The translations under genes and the position numbers were made by a program. Below, one piece after another: positions 48,812 through 61,039 of a stretch of DNA of 64,000 bases. The DNA comes from Talinum fruticosum (Eukaryota; Streptophyta; Magnoliopsida; Caryophyllales; Talinaceae), in contig JAITYX010000054.1 of NCBI GenBank assembly GCA_021018815.1, positions 1,364,001 through 1,428,000 on the forward strand, in the 5' to 3' direction. The notes beneath the pieces were generated by a model. That model did not search any database. It was not told the origin of the DNA and saw only the letters and a program-made list of their open reading frames with translations. Within the stretch, counting starts at the first letter, position 1; every line of letters starts with the position of its first letter.

Positions 48812-50331
48812 TGAAGGTTTGCTCTTAGAGAGACTAAGTCACCCTAAAGGGGGTGAATAGGGTAATGGAAGAATTTTTGAGAAAATCAAACTCTTTTGCA
48901 CGTAATAGAGACAGAATGCATTCCGAGTCTCGATTGGACTCGTAAAAGTGTTAACTCGTAAAGTACGTGGAAACCCTCATGGGGCGGAAAACCACGTTCA
49001 ATGCTAATTCAAGCAACAAGTCAAATCCATTATTTTGAATCCACAAAATACAGTAGAAAGACTCGTAATTGCTCCCTTAGACAATTCCTTACAAGATTTT
49101 CCTAGACTCGAAGTTCCCTTATCCGATCTAGTACTTCCTTATCGAGGTGACCTTTACGAGTTAGGGACAATCGTGCTGAGTTAACCCTTACAGCTAAGTC
49201 AAGGGACCTTACTCGTAAAGTAAGAATAAGTGTTTATGACTCGATTACAAGACCTTACAACTCGGAAAGATGTTAATACGGACTTGGATTTGTAAGTAGA
49301 AGATTGAATGAGAATTACACAGAGAGAAATAATTTCAGCAATAAGTTCAACAATCTTCTTGTCTTGTGAAGTGGTTTCTATATATAGATGACCAAGCGGA
49401 TTCGCCGTTGTGTCTATCTTCCGATTATAAGTCCTTTGTGACCGTTACAATGGTTTTTCCGAGTGAATCGGAAAATATCCATTGAGGTGTTAACATTAGG
49501 CAACCGGTCTTGACTCGCTTTGGATGTCCCAATCTACCGATGGTGTCTAGAAAATAGGATGGAAACCACCGTTGAGCCAGGTGTTGCAGATTTCCGCTTT
49601 GGAAACGGACAACCCCGACACGATGTCCGGGCCTTGGTCGAAGTAGAAAAAGCCTTGTCTGCTTGGTGATTTGACATTTTGAAGCTCGGTTACTTTTGTA
49701 GTTCAAAAATAAGATAACCTCGTTTAGATAACCTACAAAAGTAAATCAATTTTGGTTCTCAAAGTATAAAATACTTTGGTCCAAGATTAGACACAAATAA
49801 TAAATTTAATTAAGATAATTAAGTGTCTAATTATCCGAGTCTTGAAAGAGTCAAATTTTCCGAGTCTAATATCCGTTATACTCAAATTTCATATGAGTCA
49901 GTCTAGAAGTAAAACAAGTCGGTTAAGGAATATCGGAGTAATGAGACTTGATCTAGACAAGCATAGTTCAAATGAAACATGCTCGACTTAGAAGGTTGAA
50001 TTAACACCGTAATTCAATCAAACTTAGAATACAAAGTCATACCGTAGTTTATGCACATTAGAGCGAGACATTTGAACATGTGATACGTCCGAGTGTTGTC
50101 CGAGTGACTCGTAACTACGTGTGAAAATATAAGCAAGAGTATGCTTTCGAGTCGATCGTAATCAAGTGAAAACATATGCGTAGTTTCGTAATACTCGTAA
50201 AAGATTCTAGATCACTCGTAAAAGTTTCTAAACCACTCGAATGACTTGTAATTAAAAATTACAAGAGATGAAGTCCGTACTGATTCCTTGATGGTACATA
50301 GAATGATACACTTGCAAAGTCCGAGTCTTCA
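48812..50331 (-). repeat. Copia 3' LTR (inner copy)
   Basis: 1520 bp, TGAAGGTTTGCTCTTAG to CCGAGTCTTCA. A TATA-like TATATATAG lies on the minus strand near 49380. Confidence 0.9.
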
Positions 50332-50345
50332 ATCTCCCCTTTTTA
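50332..50345 (-). promoter_or_regulatory. Copia polypurine tract
   Basis: The minus strand reads AAAAGGGGAGAT just before the LTR. The same tract adjoins the LTRs at 45366 and 62568. This form is common in plant copia elements. Confidence 0.75.
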
Positions 50346-50832
50346 TGAAAGACATTCCATACTTAGATAGAAACTTTGTTAGTGATATAGATATGATTTT
50401 TCATTCTTTCTCAAGAAATAGGTCGAGAAACGAGTGCAAATAAGCTTAGTGATATACGTGATTAAAACTTAGATTCTATCGGAGTAAGTAAGCTTAGATT
50501 ACATTAGTGCTAAAAACTAAAGTAATAGAGCAATGATAGATCGAGTTGTTGAATCGGAGCAAAACAAAATTACCGAGCAAGAAATTGAAACTCGTAAATA
50601 ATTGCAACTCGAAAGTAATAATCATGAAACCGAAACTTCATTAATATATACATAACGAGAGGGTGAGAGAAGCTCCCCTAAACAAGACAACAAATTTCTA
50701 AATATTCTCCCCTTGCCTTTCAGTCAAAAAAAAAAAAAAACAACAAGAACAAAAGGAGGAAGAATGTATCACGAGGATACAAATTTGTATGTCTAGACAA
50801 TAAAAAAAAATTGAAAACGAAGAAGAAAATTT

Positions 50833-52473
50833 CTAAGATGGAGGGGAGGGAGCGGTCCGAGTCGAGGATGGTGGACGTGCGAGTGCGACTTCGCGATAAG
50901 ATCTTGAAGATGTAGACGAACGAGGCGGAGGCGATACTAGAACCGGTATCTCCGAAATGGGCTTAGTTCCGAGTGGTTGACCCGTAACTAAGTCATCCGG
51001 AGGCTCATTCTCCCGGAACTTGACCGAGGGAGGTGTTAGCTCTACTGCCGACCGACCATGATCAGCAGAGTCTTCGACCCACTCGGACTCGCTGTCCGAG
51101 CCGATCACTTCGGTTGGGGTTCGAAGCACCTTGGCCCTCGGCTACTTCGGCTCCCATTTTTGCTTCCTTCTCCCCTTCTTCTTTCTCCTCGAGACGGAGC
51201 TACCTCAGCCTGCAGCTCCGCTTCTTCTTCTTCTCCTTCTTTTTCTTCTCCTTCTCCTTCTTCTTCTTCTTCTTCTTCCTCTTCCTCTCGTAGAGGAGGA
51301 TTTGGCCGGACTTGAGGATTCTTCTAAAGTATCTCGAGTCGATCGGATCCCGAGCCGCCTTGGAGCGCCTTTCTCGAAGGAGCTCAATCATCTCCTTCGC
51401 TCTCTCGACCAGTGCTTTCATCTCGAGAAGCACGTCTTGTTGCTCTCGGATTTGGGATTGAGCGGTTTTCGATTGATGGTCATAAACCGAAGAACAGTCT
51501 TGAATGACCGGAGGGTATCCTTAAGTTCGGTGGACACCGAGGAAAAATTGTCCATTATGGCCGTGGACAAAGCAGAAGAAAGAATATGAGAAACACCCGA
51601 GGTGGAGGAGGTACAGAGAGAGGGGCTTGAGTCCGAGTCCGAGGCGGAGAAGGAGGCCTCGGTTACGTGCTATGAACCCGGACACCCGGTTGGGTCTCTT
51701 GGTATCCATACCCAAGAAGTTCTTTCTTGCCAACAACAATGGAAGCCTCAAAAATCACGTTAGAATCCGAGGGAATAGGGACCTTGAATTGTTGAAGATT
51801 AGAGTGAAAAGGGCCCCGAAATAAAGTGGGGTGGATTTCTTTGTCTCGAGTCCGAGTAGGCATGGTTGCCATTTGCTCGACTATAGCAGGAAAGAGGTCT
51901 ACTTCGTAGCCCTCAAGGATGTCGTAAAGAGCTTTAAGATGCTTGGAGTTAGGGTTCTCCTTGCTAGAATGCTGAGAGAAGAAAGTCCTCATCAACATAA
52001 AGCACAAAAGACGAGCTTCGACTTGAGTTGAGTCACGGAGAAGTTTTTACATGACCCAGAAACTCTTTGGCATATTTTTCAAAGAATTCATTAGCAACCT
52101 CGTTGAAAGGTATGAGGTTGCTGTTGAGGAAAAGAGAAGAGACTTTGAAGAGTCGGTGGAGAAGAGAGGTGTTGATGCGAACCGTAACATTTTGAACTCT
52201 GGAGGTGAGGATACCCTCGGAGCTAGAGAGGTTAGAGTAGAACTCGAAACGAGTTTTGGGTATATGAACTCGCTGAAACACAGGAAATTGTAAACCCCTG
52301 TTGATTTGATGTGAGCCAACCATAAAAACTTTGTGGTCGGAAAGAATTTGTCATCCAACGTTAGGTGTTGGGTGACAAGGACTTTGAAGGATTGGAGGGG
52401 CCTTCCTGGCTTTTGGTATGAGGTTTCTTGGTGGCGTAACCAAGAAAATCGGGTGGGAACCTCTTTTCGGCAT
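50833..52473 (-). pseudogene. Extra copia ORF downstream of pol (putative plant transposon protein-like)
   Basis: Same strand as pol, between pol and the 3' LTR. The first ATG after the TATA box is at 52473. In shifting frames it shows a YPKLV..FYSNL segment, LLHRLFKVSSLFLNSN and VEARLLCFMLMRTFF (52033-52323 and 51663-52007), resembling the domain called putative plant transposon protein (PF20167-like, from memory). Next come a Glu/Lys-rich low-complexity stretch (about 51200-51300) and an acidic, Ser/Pro-rich tail (SDSESEWVED, 50833-51129). Homologous segments occur at 59126-59527 and 63060-64000. The role is unknown; env-like ORFs in this position are known from other copia lineages. Confidence 0.65.
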
Positions 52474-52737
52474 GTTTGATGAAGAAAAGAGAAGAAAGAT
52501 GAACTTTTGATAGAGAGGAAAGAGAAAGAGAGATAAATAGCTCGACGAAAGTGAGCGAAAAAAAAATGAAAGAGTAGAACGAGAGAGAGCTGCGAGTGAC
52601 AGAGCTTACTTGAGACTTCTTTCACTTATCTTGAGTGCGATGAAATTCTCTTCAAACGTAGAAAGCTTGCTCGAGTTGAAGTAAGTGAGAGAGAGAGTGT
52701 GTAAAGAGTCAAGTAGCATAATGAAGGACAATGGATG

Positions 52738-52747
52738 CTATTTATAG
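52738..52747 (-). promoter_or_regulatory. Candidate internal promoter (TATA box) for the extra copia ORF
   Basis: The minus strand reads CTATAAATAG about 265 bp upstream of the first ATG of ORF2 and about 390 bp after the end of pol. A CT-rich leader (CTCTCTCTCTCAC, near 52690-52705) follows. Inference from position and composition. Confidence 0.5.
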
Positions 52748-53133
52748 AGATAGAAATATCCTTTAGGGTACGTTCGACCCAGCTCTTCAACGGTCACCTC
52801 GGACCGGTGTGATCGTTTCCGCTCTCCAACGATTAGAATTCCAGCGTTTGTCTCCCAACGGCTAGTTGTCCGATCGATGCGAGAGAGAGAGAAAAGAGAG
52901 ATTTTAAAAGAAAATTCAAAATTCTCCACTCGATCTAGAGATGATTTCGAAGTTTGATATCCATTTTTCTCAAAATCGAGTCCGACTCAGTGAAGTTTCC
53001 GAGTGACTCGAAACCACAGACGAACAATAACTCATAGCTCAAGTATCACCGGTTCAACTGAACTAATGGCTATTAGAGAGAAAGCATATAACATATAATC
53101 ATGCAATGTAATCACACTCGTAAAAGCACATAA

Positions 53134-56100
53134 TTATGCATTGATCATGCCAAGCCGATTCCTAATAAAGCAAAACCGATCCTCACTAAGTGGCTTAGTA
53201 AAGATATCAACTAATTGAAGTTTGGTAGGAATGAAATCAAGTTCAATATCACCTTTCTCAGAATGGTCTCTTAGAAAATGATACCTGACCTCAATATGCT
53301 TTGTCTTTAAGTGTTGAACTAGATTCTTAGTGATGCTGATTGCACTTTGATTGTCACACTTGATTGGAATTGATTTGAATGAAAGTCCAAGATCCTTCAA
53401 GTGTTTCTTGATCCATAAAATCTGAGCACAACATGCTCCAACCGCAATGTATTCAGCTTCAGCAGTTGATAGAGCTATTGAGTTCTGTTTCTTTGAGTTC
53501 CAAGATATAAGGGATTAACCCAAAACCGGCGAGCTCCTGAGGTGCTCTTTCTATCAACTTTGTATCCCGCATAGTCAGCATCCGAGTATCCAAGTGAGAG
53601 TTAGTTCCGAGTCTCTAGAGTACCATAGACCTAGATTCCGAGTCCCCGTAAGATATCCGAATATTCTCTTCACTACAATGAGATGTGATTCTTTTGGATT
53701 AGCTTAAAATCTTGCACACGGACATACACTAAACATTATTTCTGGCCTACTGGAAGTAAGATATAGCAAAGATCCAATCACCTCAATAGAGTTTCGATCT
53801 ACTACTTTACCTTTCTCGTCTCGAGTCCAGCTTTTATGCTACTACTCATAGGTGTTGCTGCATGTTTCACATCTTGAAGCTTATACTTCTTCAGCAGCTC
53901 CTTGGTATACTTTGATTGATGGACATAGATGCCATCTTTGTCTTGCTTAATTTGTAGAGCAAGGAAGAAATTGAGTTCTCCCATCATGCTCATTTGAAAT
54001 TCCTGTCTCATTAACTCGAAAAATCTCGACAAAGAATTTCATTAATAACTCCAAAGATTATGTCATCAACATAGATATGAGCAACAAGAAAGTTTTTCCC
54101 TTTGGTTTTTATAAAAAGAGTCTTGTCAATCTGACCTCTTCGAAAATCATTTTCAACCAAGAAATTGCTCAATCTTTCATACGAGGCTCTAGGAGCTTGT
54201 TTAAGACCATAGAGACCTTTTTGCAATTTGAAAACATGATTTGGAAATTCTGAGTTTTCAAATCCAGGGGTTGCTCAACATAGACTTCCTCTTCAATGAA
54301 ACCATTGAGAAAAGCACATTTAACATCCATTTGATACAATTTGATATTCATGCTAGATGCAAGTGCCAATAGGATTCTAATAGCTTCAATTCGGCAACAA
54401 GTGCAAATGTTTCCCTATAATCAATTCCTTCTTCTTGATTGTAACCTTGAGCCACAAGTCTAGCCTTATTTCCGACTACCAACCCACCTTCATCCAGTTT
54501 ATTCTTGAAAACCCATTTGGTTCCTATGACTGGATGGTCGAAGGTTGTTTGGTTAGAGTCCGGACTTGGTTTCTTTCGAATTGATTGAGTTCCTCTTGCA
54601 TGGTCTTTACCCATTCAGGTTCATTTAGGGCCTATAGTGCATTTTTGGGTTCAATTAATGAAATGAATGCAGTAAATGCACATAGATTTTGTAGAGAGGA
54701 ACGAGTTCTTACCCCACTGTTGATATCGGACAAGATTTTTCTAGTGGGTGGCTTGAAGCATACTTGAATGCTCTACTGTTCTCTCGGTTCACCAAATCTG
54801 TAGGTTGAATTGGTTGATCTTCGAAGTCCGATCCGAGTAAGCTTGTTCATCCGATTGACCTTCAACATTCCGAGTTGGCTCTTGAGTTGTCTCATTCCGA
54901 GTCATTTTGTTATGAGTCACTTCATTCCGAGTGACTTTGATTTGATTCTTGATGAGCTCATTTTCACCAAGATCATCATCTCTACCGAGCTTTAGGTCCG
55001 AGAATGTTGACTCACTCGGCTTTTCCTGTTCAATCTCATTAAAAACAACGTGGATGCTTTCTTCCACTTTGTTAGTTCTTTTATTGAAAATGCGATATGC
55101 TTTGTTATGAGATGAATAACTAAGAAAAATACCTTCATCTGACCGAGCATCAAACTTGGTCGAGTGATCCTTACCATTGTTGTGAACAAAACACTTACAA
55201 CCAAAGGGTTTAAAGTATGAAATGTTGGGTTTCTTCCCTTTGTAGAGCTCGTATGGAGTTTTCTTTAGGATGGGTCCGATGAGGCATTTGTTTAAGGTGT
55301 AGTTTGTCTGTGCTAACCGCCTCAGCCCGTAAATAATACGGTAGATCATGTTCAATCATCATTGTCCTTCCTATTTCTTGCAGAGTCCGGTTCTTTCTCT
55401 CCACTACTCCATTTTGTTAAGGAGTTCTTGGTGCTGAGAAGTTGTGGGAGATGCCATTCTTATCGCAAAACTATGCAAATTCCGAGTAGTCGAACTCCCT
55501 TCCATGGTCGGCTTGAATTCTCTAGATCCGAGTTTGAGACTCAACTTGGATTTTCTTGCAGAGCTTGCTGAACTCTTTAAATGCTTCATTTTTGTGCCTA
55601 AGAAAACAAACCCGGGTAAATCGTGAGTAGTCATCAATAATCACAAGCACATATGATTTACCTCCAAGACTCTTGACAGGATTTCACCACATAAATCCAT
55701 ATGCAACAATTCAAGCACTTTGGATGTGTAAACAGTTTTCAGAGGTTTGAAAGATGATTTGACCTGTTTCCTTTTGTGCATGCTTCACGGATTTTATCTT
55801 TCTTAAATGCAAAGTTAGGCAATCCTCTAACTAAACCATGAGAAGCAAGCTTCTTAATGGTATGCATGCTAATATGACCTAATCTACGATGCCATGTCCA
55901 TGAATCATCATGTAGAATGCTTTTAAGCAAGATAAATTCCGACTTGGGTCGAAAGAGGAATAGTGTAGGTGTTACCCGATCTCTTACCCGAGAGCTTGGT
56001 CTCCTTGGTAGTATCATCGAAATATAACAGTTGGTCCGAGTGAATCTTACCTCTTGACCTTTGTCACACGTTTGAGAGATGCTAAGTAGATTGTACTTTA

Positions 56101-58131
56101 ATCCTTGACAAGATATACTTGGCTGGCCGGATCATTTCCTTTTCCAATCTTGCCTATCCCAATTATCTTGCGCTTTCTATCATCTCCAATTGTGACTTTG
56201 CCTCCCTTGTACTCTTCTAACTCGAAAAGAGTCTTGGATTTCCGACATGTGATGTGAGCATCCACCGTCCAGTACCAATGCCCTTTTGTTCTTTTCTCGA
56301 GCCACCTGCAAGTCGAAATAAACTAACCTTTCTCACTTCCTCTAACGAACCCAAGTAACTTCCTTTACCGTGGTCCTTTCTCGAGGAAGAAGACTCTTGG
56401 GAACCTAGATTTTAATAGCTTTGGGTTTGGTCAAATTCCGAGTCTTTCTTTTAGAAAACCGAGTTTGTGTCTCTTTCTTTTGAAACTCTTTCCTTTTATA
56501 AACAGGAGGAGAGGGTTTTCTCCTATAAGCTGGCCTAGGCTTAGTCCTCCTTTCATTCTTATGATTGGGACCGTGCTTAGCCTTCCCGAACTTCACAGCT
56601 TCGGAATCCTTTTAAAAAGTTCCGAGTAGGAATTGGATTCCTCCTCTTTGTTAATCCAAGTCCTTCTTTTCCGAAGGAGACACATTGAGACCCTAAGAGC
56701 ATGTCAAGGTTTTTCCGACCTTGAGTAAATTTTAAAACAAGCTCTTAAGACTCATTGAGCTCTTGCTTCGGATGCTTATTTTCTCTTCGAGTAACTAAGA
56801 CTCAGTCTCATTAGATTGAGCACTAGTCTTGAGTTCTCTTAGAGTAAGTCTCAGCTTTTCTAATTCATTTTTCAAAGAGATGCTCTCGAAGTAACAATCT
56901 CAAGGTTTTCTTTAAACTGAGAAGAATCGAATTGGACTTTTCTTCCAAAGTATAAATATATTTGGCTAAATCAAGTTAGGAAAACTTGAGCAAGTATTCA
57001 ATTACCTCCCGAGGATTTGTTTCCTCACCGTCCGAGTGATATGAGTCCGACTCGATTCAGCTTCTAAGTTTGACGAGTGCCATCAAACACTTTGAATCAT
57101 CGAGTCCTCATCATCTTCTGATGAGTCTTCATCACTCCATGTGGCCATCATAGCCTTTTACTTCTTTATGTCCCTCTTTCTCTTGGGACAGTCTTTGACT
57201 ATGTGTTCCTTGTTGCCACATTCAAAACGACCTGAGTTCTTAGTTAAAGATAACTTTGAAGGGGAAGAATGTTTACCTTTTCTATCCTTCTTATCTTTCT
57301 TGTAGAACTCTTATCTTGGCTTCTTATCCCATCTCTTGTGCTTCATCATTTTTTGAATCCTCCGCGATCGGTGCCATGGGATCCTCTTCCGAGTCGGAGG
57401 AACTCGGATTTGCTTCTCTGTTTTTTGAGGCCTTTAGTGTGATGTTCTTTTTAGTGCTAACCTCTACATCCTCCTCTTCCAGGTGGATCTCATGAGTGAG
57501 TAGCTTCCCAATGTGTTCGTCTCGGCTTCAGTAAGGATAGGTTATGAGCCTCTTTGATGGCTCGTCAACTTGGGATCCCATCTTTTCTTGGGTAGACTTC
57601 GAGTATCTTTCTGCACATTTCCTCGTGGAAAATCTTTCTACCCGAGAGATTTGAGATTGATAGTAATTTCAGTGAAGCGGATGAACATCCGAGTGATGTT
57701 CTCTTCGGCTCCATCTTGAACAGCTCGTACTTGTGAAGATATTGGCTTATCTTCGCTTGTCTCGACTTGGCTTGTGCCTTCATAAGTGTTGACAAGCGTG
57801 TCTCACACTTCTTTGGCCGTGTCACAGGCCGACACTCGCTTGTATTCTTCCGAGCTGATGGCGCACATTAAGATGTTCATCGCCTTGAAGTTCTTTCGAA
57901 CTTTTCTGCTTCTTCAGTGGTGTACTCGACCTTTGCTTTGGGTACGAGCCCCGTTTCTTCCATCTTCATTGGAATGTAGTTCCCTACTTGTATGATGTTC
58001 CGGACATCTTCATCGTGATCCAGCAGAAAACATTCCATGAGCTTCTTCCAAGGCACGAAGTTAGAACCTTTGAACTTTGGTGGTCTGCTAGAAGATCTCC
58101 CTTCATCGAACTCTCCATTGTTCCGAGCCAT
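53134..58131 (-). pseudogene. Copia gag-pol polyprotein remnant
   Basis: Gag starts at 58131 (MARNNGEFDEGRSSSRPPKF, WKKLMECFLLD). The gag zinc knuckle near 57200-57230 has lost its first Cys (RFECGNKEHIVKDC). The protease region near 56260-56290 reads LVLDGGCSHHMS, so the catalytic DSG is DGG. Gag-pre-integrase is WHRRLGHISMHTIKKLASHG (about 55840-55900), and integrase lies in 54790-55740. RT has [31 protein letters not shown] and the YVDDII box (54080-54100). RNase H ends ISITKNLVQHLKTKHIEVRYH and DIFTKPLSEDRF at 53134-53400. Many frameshifts. Confidence 0.92.
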
Positions 58132-58170
58132 TTGATCTTTAGACCTTTGGATGGTTAGATCCTTTCGAAA

Positions 58171-58189
58171 GACTAGGCTTTGATACTAA
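58171..58189 (-). promoter_or_regulatory. Copia primer binding site
   Basis: The minus strand reads TTAGTATCAAAGCCTAGTC next to the LTR end CTTTCA, a diverged match to the initiator tRNA-Met site TGGTATCAGAGCC. Confidence 0.7.
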
Positions 58190-58190
58190 T

Positions 58191-59174
58191 TGAAAGTTTT
58201 CTCTTGGAGAGACTAAGTCACCCTAGAGGGGGTGAATAGGGTGATGGAAGATTTTTTGAGAAAATAAAACTCTTTTGCACGTAATAGAGATAGAAACAGA
58301 TTCCGAGGCTAGATTTGACTCGTAAAGTGTTAACTCATAAAGTACATGGAAACCCTCCTGGGGCGTAAAACCACGGTCGGTGCTAATCTAAGCACCAAGT
58401 CAAATCCACTATTTTGAATCCACAAAATACAGTAGAAAGACTCAACCAAAATTGTTACCTTAGACAATTCCCTACAAGATTTTCCTAAACTCGAATTTCC
58501 CTTATCCGATCTAGTACTTCCTAACCGAGGTGACCTTTATAGTTAAGGACAACCGAGCTGAGTTAACCCTTACAGCTCAGCCAAGGAACCTTACTCGAAA
58601 GTAAGAATAAGTGTTTGTGACTGATTACAAGACCTTACAACTCGTAAAGATGTTAAGTATAGAGTTGGAGTTGTAAGTAGAAGATTGAATGAAAATTACA
58701 TAAAGAGAAATATTTCAGCAATAAGTTCAAGCAATCTTCTTGTCTTGTGAAGTGGCTTCTATATATAGATGACCAAGCAGATTAGCCATTGTGTCTATCT
58801 TCTGATTAGAAGTACTTTGTGACCGTTACAATGGTTTTTCCGAGTGAATCGAAAATATCCGTTGAGGTGTGAACATTGGGCAACGGGCCTTGACTCCTTT
58901 GGATGTCCCAATCCACCGGTGGTGTCTAGAAAATAGGGTGGAAACCACCGTTGAGCTAGGCGTTGCAGATTTCCAGCTTTGGAAACAGACAACCCCGACA
59001 CGTTGTCCGGGCCTTGGTCGGTAGTAGAAAACATCTTGTCTCGCTGGTGATTTGACATTTTGAAGCTGGTTACTTTTGTAGTTCAAAAATAGGATAACCT
59101 CGTTTAAATAACCTACAAAAGTAAATCAATTTTGGTTCTCAAAGTATAAAATACTTTGGTCCAAGATTAGACAC
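58191..59174 (-). repeat. Copia 5' LTR (inner copy), truncated
   Basis: Matches 48812-49794 of the 3' LTR, then breaks off at CCAAGATTAGACAC. The sequence after 59174 is ORF2 of the outer copy, so LTR and target sequence were lost at this junction. A minus-strand TATA-like TATATATAG is near 58757-58766. Confidence 0.87.
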
Positions 59175-59736
59175 TCGAGAACCTTGTTGTTGTGGTTTTC
59201 GTTGGAGGTATAGAAAGAGAAGATAGTTCTCATAAGAATGAAGCAAAGACTTCTAGCTTCGTAACTCATCCGAGTCACGTAAAAGTTCTTTTCGGACTTT
59301 GGAACCTCTTTGGCATACTTGTCAAAGAAATTATCGGCGACTTCAGTGAAGGGAATTGGGTTTGAGTTCAGGAATAGAGTTTGAATACCAAAAAGGTTGT
59401 GAAGGAGATAAAGATTGATACCAATAGATTTCCCTTGAACGACAAAAGGGATTATATTATCTCTCACAACCATGTTTGTGTAGAACTCAATGACGAGTTC
59501 AGGATAGATGTAATAACAAAAACACAAGTACTTGTAAGTACTGTGTTGACGATGGGCTTGATCTATAAAATTTTTGTGGTAGAAAATAATTTTTCTTTAA
59601 TGAAATAGTGCTAAGCGACGTTGAGCTTTTGGTCATCATAGGCAAGAGCTTTGCCCTTAGAAGGGTCCTTTCGAGGATTTTTGGTTGGATGGTTCCGGTT
59701 GTAGCCTTCTCGGTAGCTAAACCTCCTTCGATAGCT
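59175..59736 (-). pseudogene. Copia ORF2 segment of the outer copy
   Basis: The best-preserved example of the extra ORF domain: an open stretch from 59527 to 59175 reads YPELVIEFYTNMVVRDN, INLYLLHNLFGIQTLFLNSN and MSYEARSLCFILMRTIF. It is similar to the inner copy at 51930-52300. It is cut by the inner element on one side and by an LTR at 59737 on the other. Confidence 0.7.
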
Positions 59737-61039
59737 ATAGACACCTAAAAAGTGTTGTCCCTTATCTCTTTATTTATGTATTTTTATTTGTAGGCCCGAT
59801 GATGAAATCCCGAGTCCTGTTTGAGGATTTGGATCTCGGATCGTAATCGATTGGTTCAATATAAGTCTGGTCAACCACAAAAACCCCCAAGCACCAAATA
59901 AATAGCCTTTGCCTTGGGTCGGTCTACAAATCCCCCTTTCTTTCGAACGGTCCAATTAGGCCAAGCCTTTAGAGACAATGGAGTCCGGAGCTGTGTGCCG
60001 AGAAATTCCAAGTTCGTAACACTAAATTTTACTTTTGTCTAATCGGACAAGGAGCTAAAGACCTAAAGACGGTGTTAAAGCGTTGCATTTCATGATCACG
60101 AGCATCAAAGTGTTGTGTTTAAGGTCCACAAGACAGTCCACACGAGACTAGGAGCTTTTCCCCTCAAAACAACGTCGTGGCAGGCGCGTGCCTTTTAGAA
60201 GCATTAAGTGGAACGTTGCGTTTTGGCTTGGAGAATCCCTTAGATACACGCTAGGGCATGAAACCCTAGGAGAACCATGGTGGCCAGCACTGTCATCCCC
60301 GGCTCTATCCGGTTTTATCTTCCTTATCCGGTTCAATCTCTTAGGATTTGGTCCGGTTTATATTTTTGTTTTTGGACGGCAGAATGGAGGCAAACCCTAG
60401 GTCATTGGTGACCTAGGTCCTCTCGTATAAATAGAGAGCCTTGACTCTCATTCTCATACGGCTTCATGCCTTAGCATCACGCTGCGTAAAGCTATCCCGA
60501 ATACCGATACCTAAACGTCGCTCTACCGAAATCTTTACTCACCTCTTACCTTCTCTTTATTCACCGCAGCTTGAATCTGTGCAAAGAGGTAAAGAATATT
60601 CAATTATTTTGATCTCTCGGACACTTATTCAACTTATCATTACTCTACCCTACACACATATTTAACAAAAACAAGCCCTTTTCCTTTGTTTGTCGCCGTT
60701 ACATCAAGAGATCCAAGTGTGGAGATTCGGATCGATAAGGTGAGATAACCTTAGGGCAATTATTCAACCTTCAAACGATTTATTTATTGTCATGATCTTT
60801 ACTCGCTTTCCGTATTGTGGTTTAAGAGATGTAATCGCTCCTTTTAATTCCTCCCCGCCTGATGTAATTCTTTCAGTTTTCACTTTTCTTTTCTTTATCG
60901 CTTTCTTTACCAATTTCTTTATTGCTTTATTTAGTATGTTTGGTTGCTTTATTTATCATCATAATATGCCGCTCGCTTGTTTATTTTACATCATTTTAAT
61001 CCACAACTCGAATTAGTAATGGCCATCTTCGGACGGGAA
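59737..61039 (+). mobile_element. Partial LTR of the gag-only family
   Basis: Begins AGACACCTAAAAAGTG, matching the LTR start at 33176. It contains the shared TATA-like GTATAAATAGAGAG near 60425 and ends at GACGGGAA, where copia copy 3 is inserted. Its 3' third would lie beyond the window. More diverged than the pair at 12341 and 33176. Confidence 0.75.

Larger units (their letters stand above)
48812..59174 (-). mobile_element. Ty1/copia retrotransposon with extra 3' ORF (inner copy)
   Basis: On the minus strand: 5' LTR (58191-59174, truncated), primer site, gag, protease, integrase, RT, RNase H (58131-53134), a 2.8-kb downstream region with an extra ORF, polypurine tract, 3' LTR (48812-50331). 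The PR-INT-RT-RH order is diagnostic for Ty1/copia. The two LTRs are about 90 percent alike by eye. It is inserted in ORF2 of an older family member. Inactive through stops and frameshifts. Confidence 0.9.
43934..59736 (-). mobile_element. Ty1/copia element, older outer copy, 5' part missing
   Basis: Own parts are the 3' LTR 43934-45365, the internal 3' region 45366-45673 and 47919-48811, and further ORF2 sequence 59175-59736. It was split by a solo LTR (45674-47918) and by a second copia element (48812-59174). The pol and 5' LTR are not in this stretch; the gag-only family LTR begins at 59737. Confidence 0.75.

Noticed and set aside
51200..51433. Lys/Arg/Glu-rich open frames around the CTT-rich tract
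   Set aside because: Translations of a trinucleotide-like run inside the copia extra ORF. They may be part of that ORF's acidic stretch but not separate genes.
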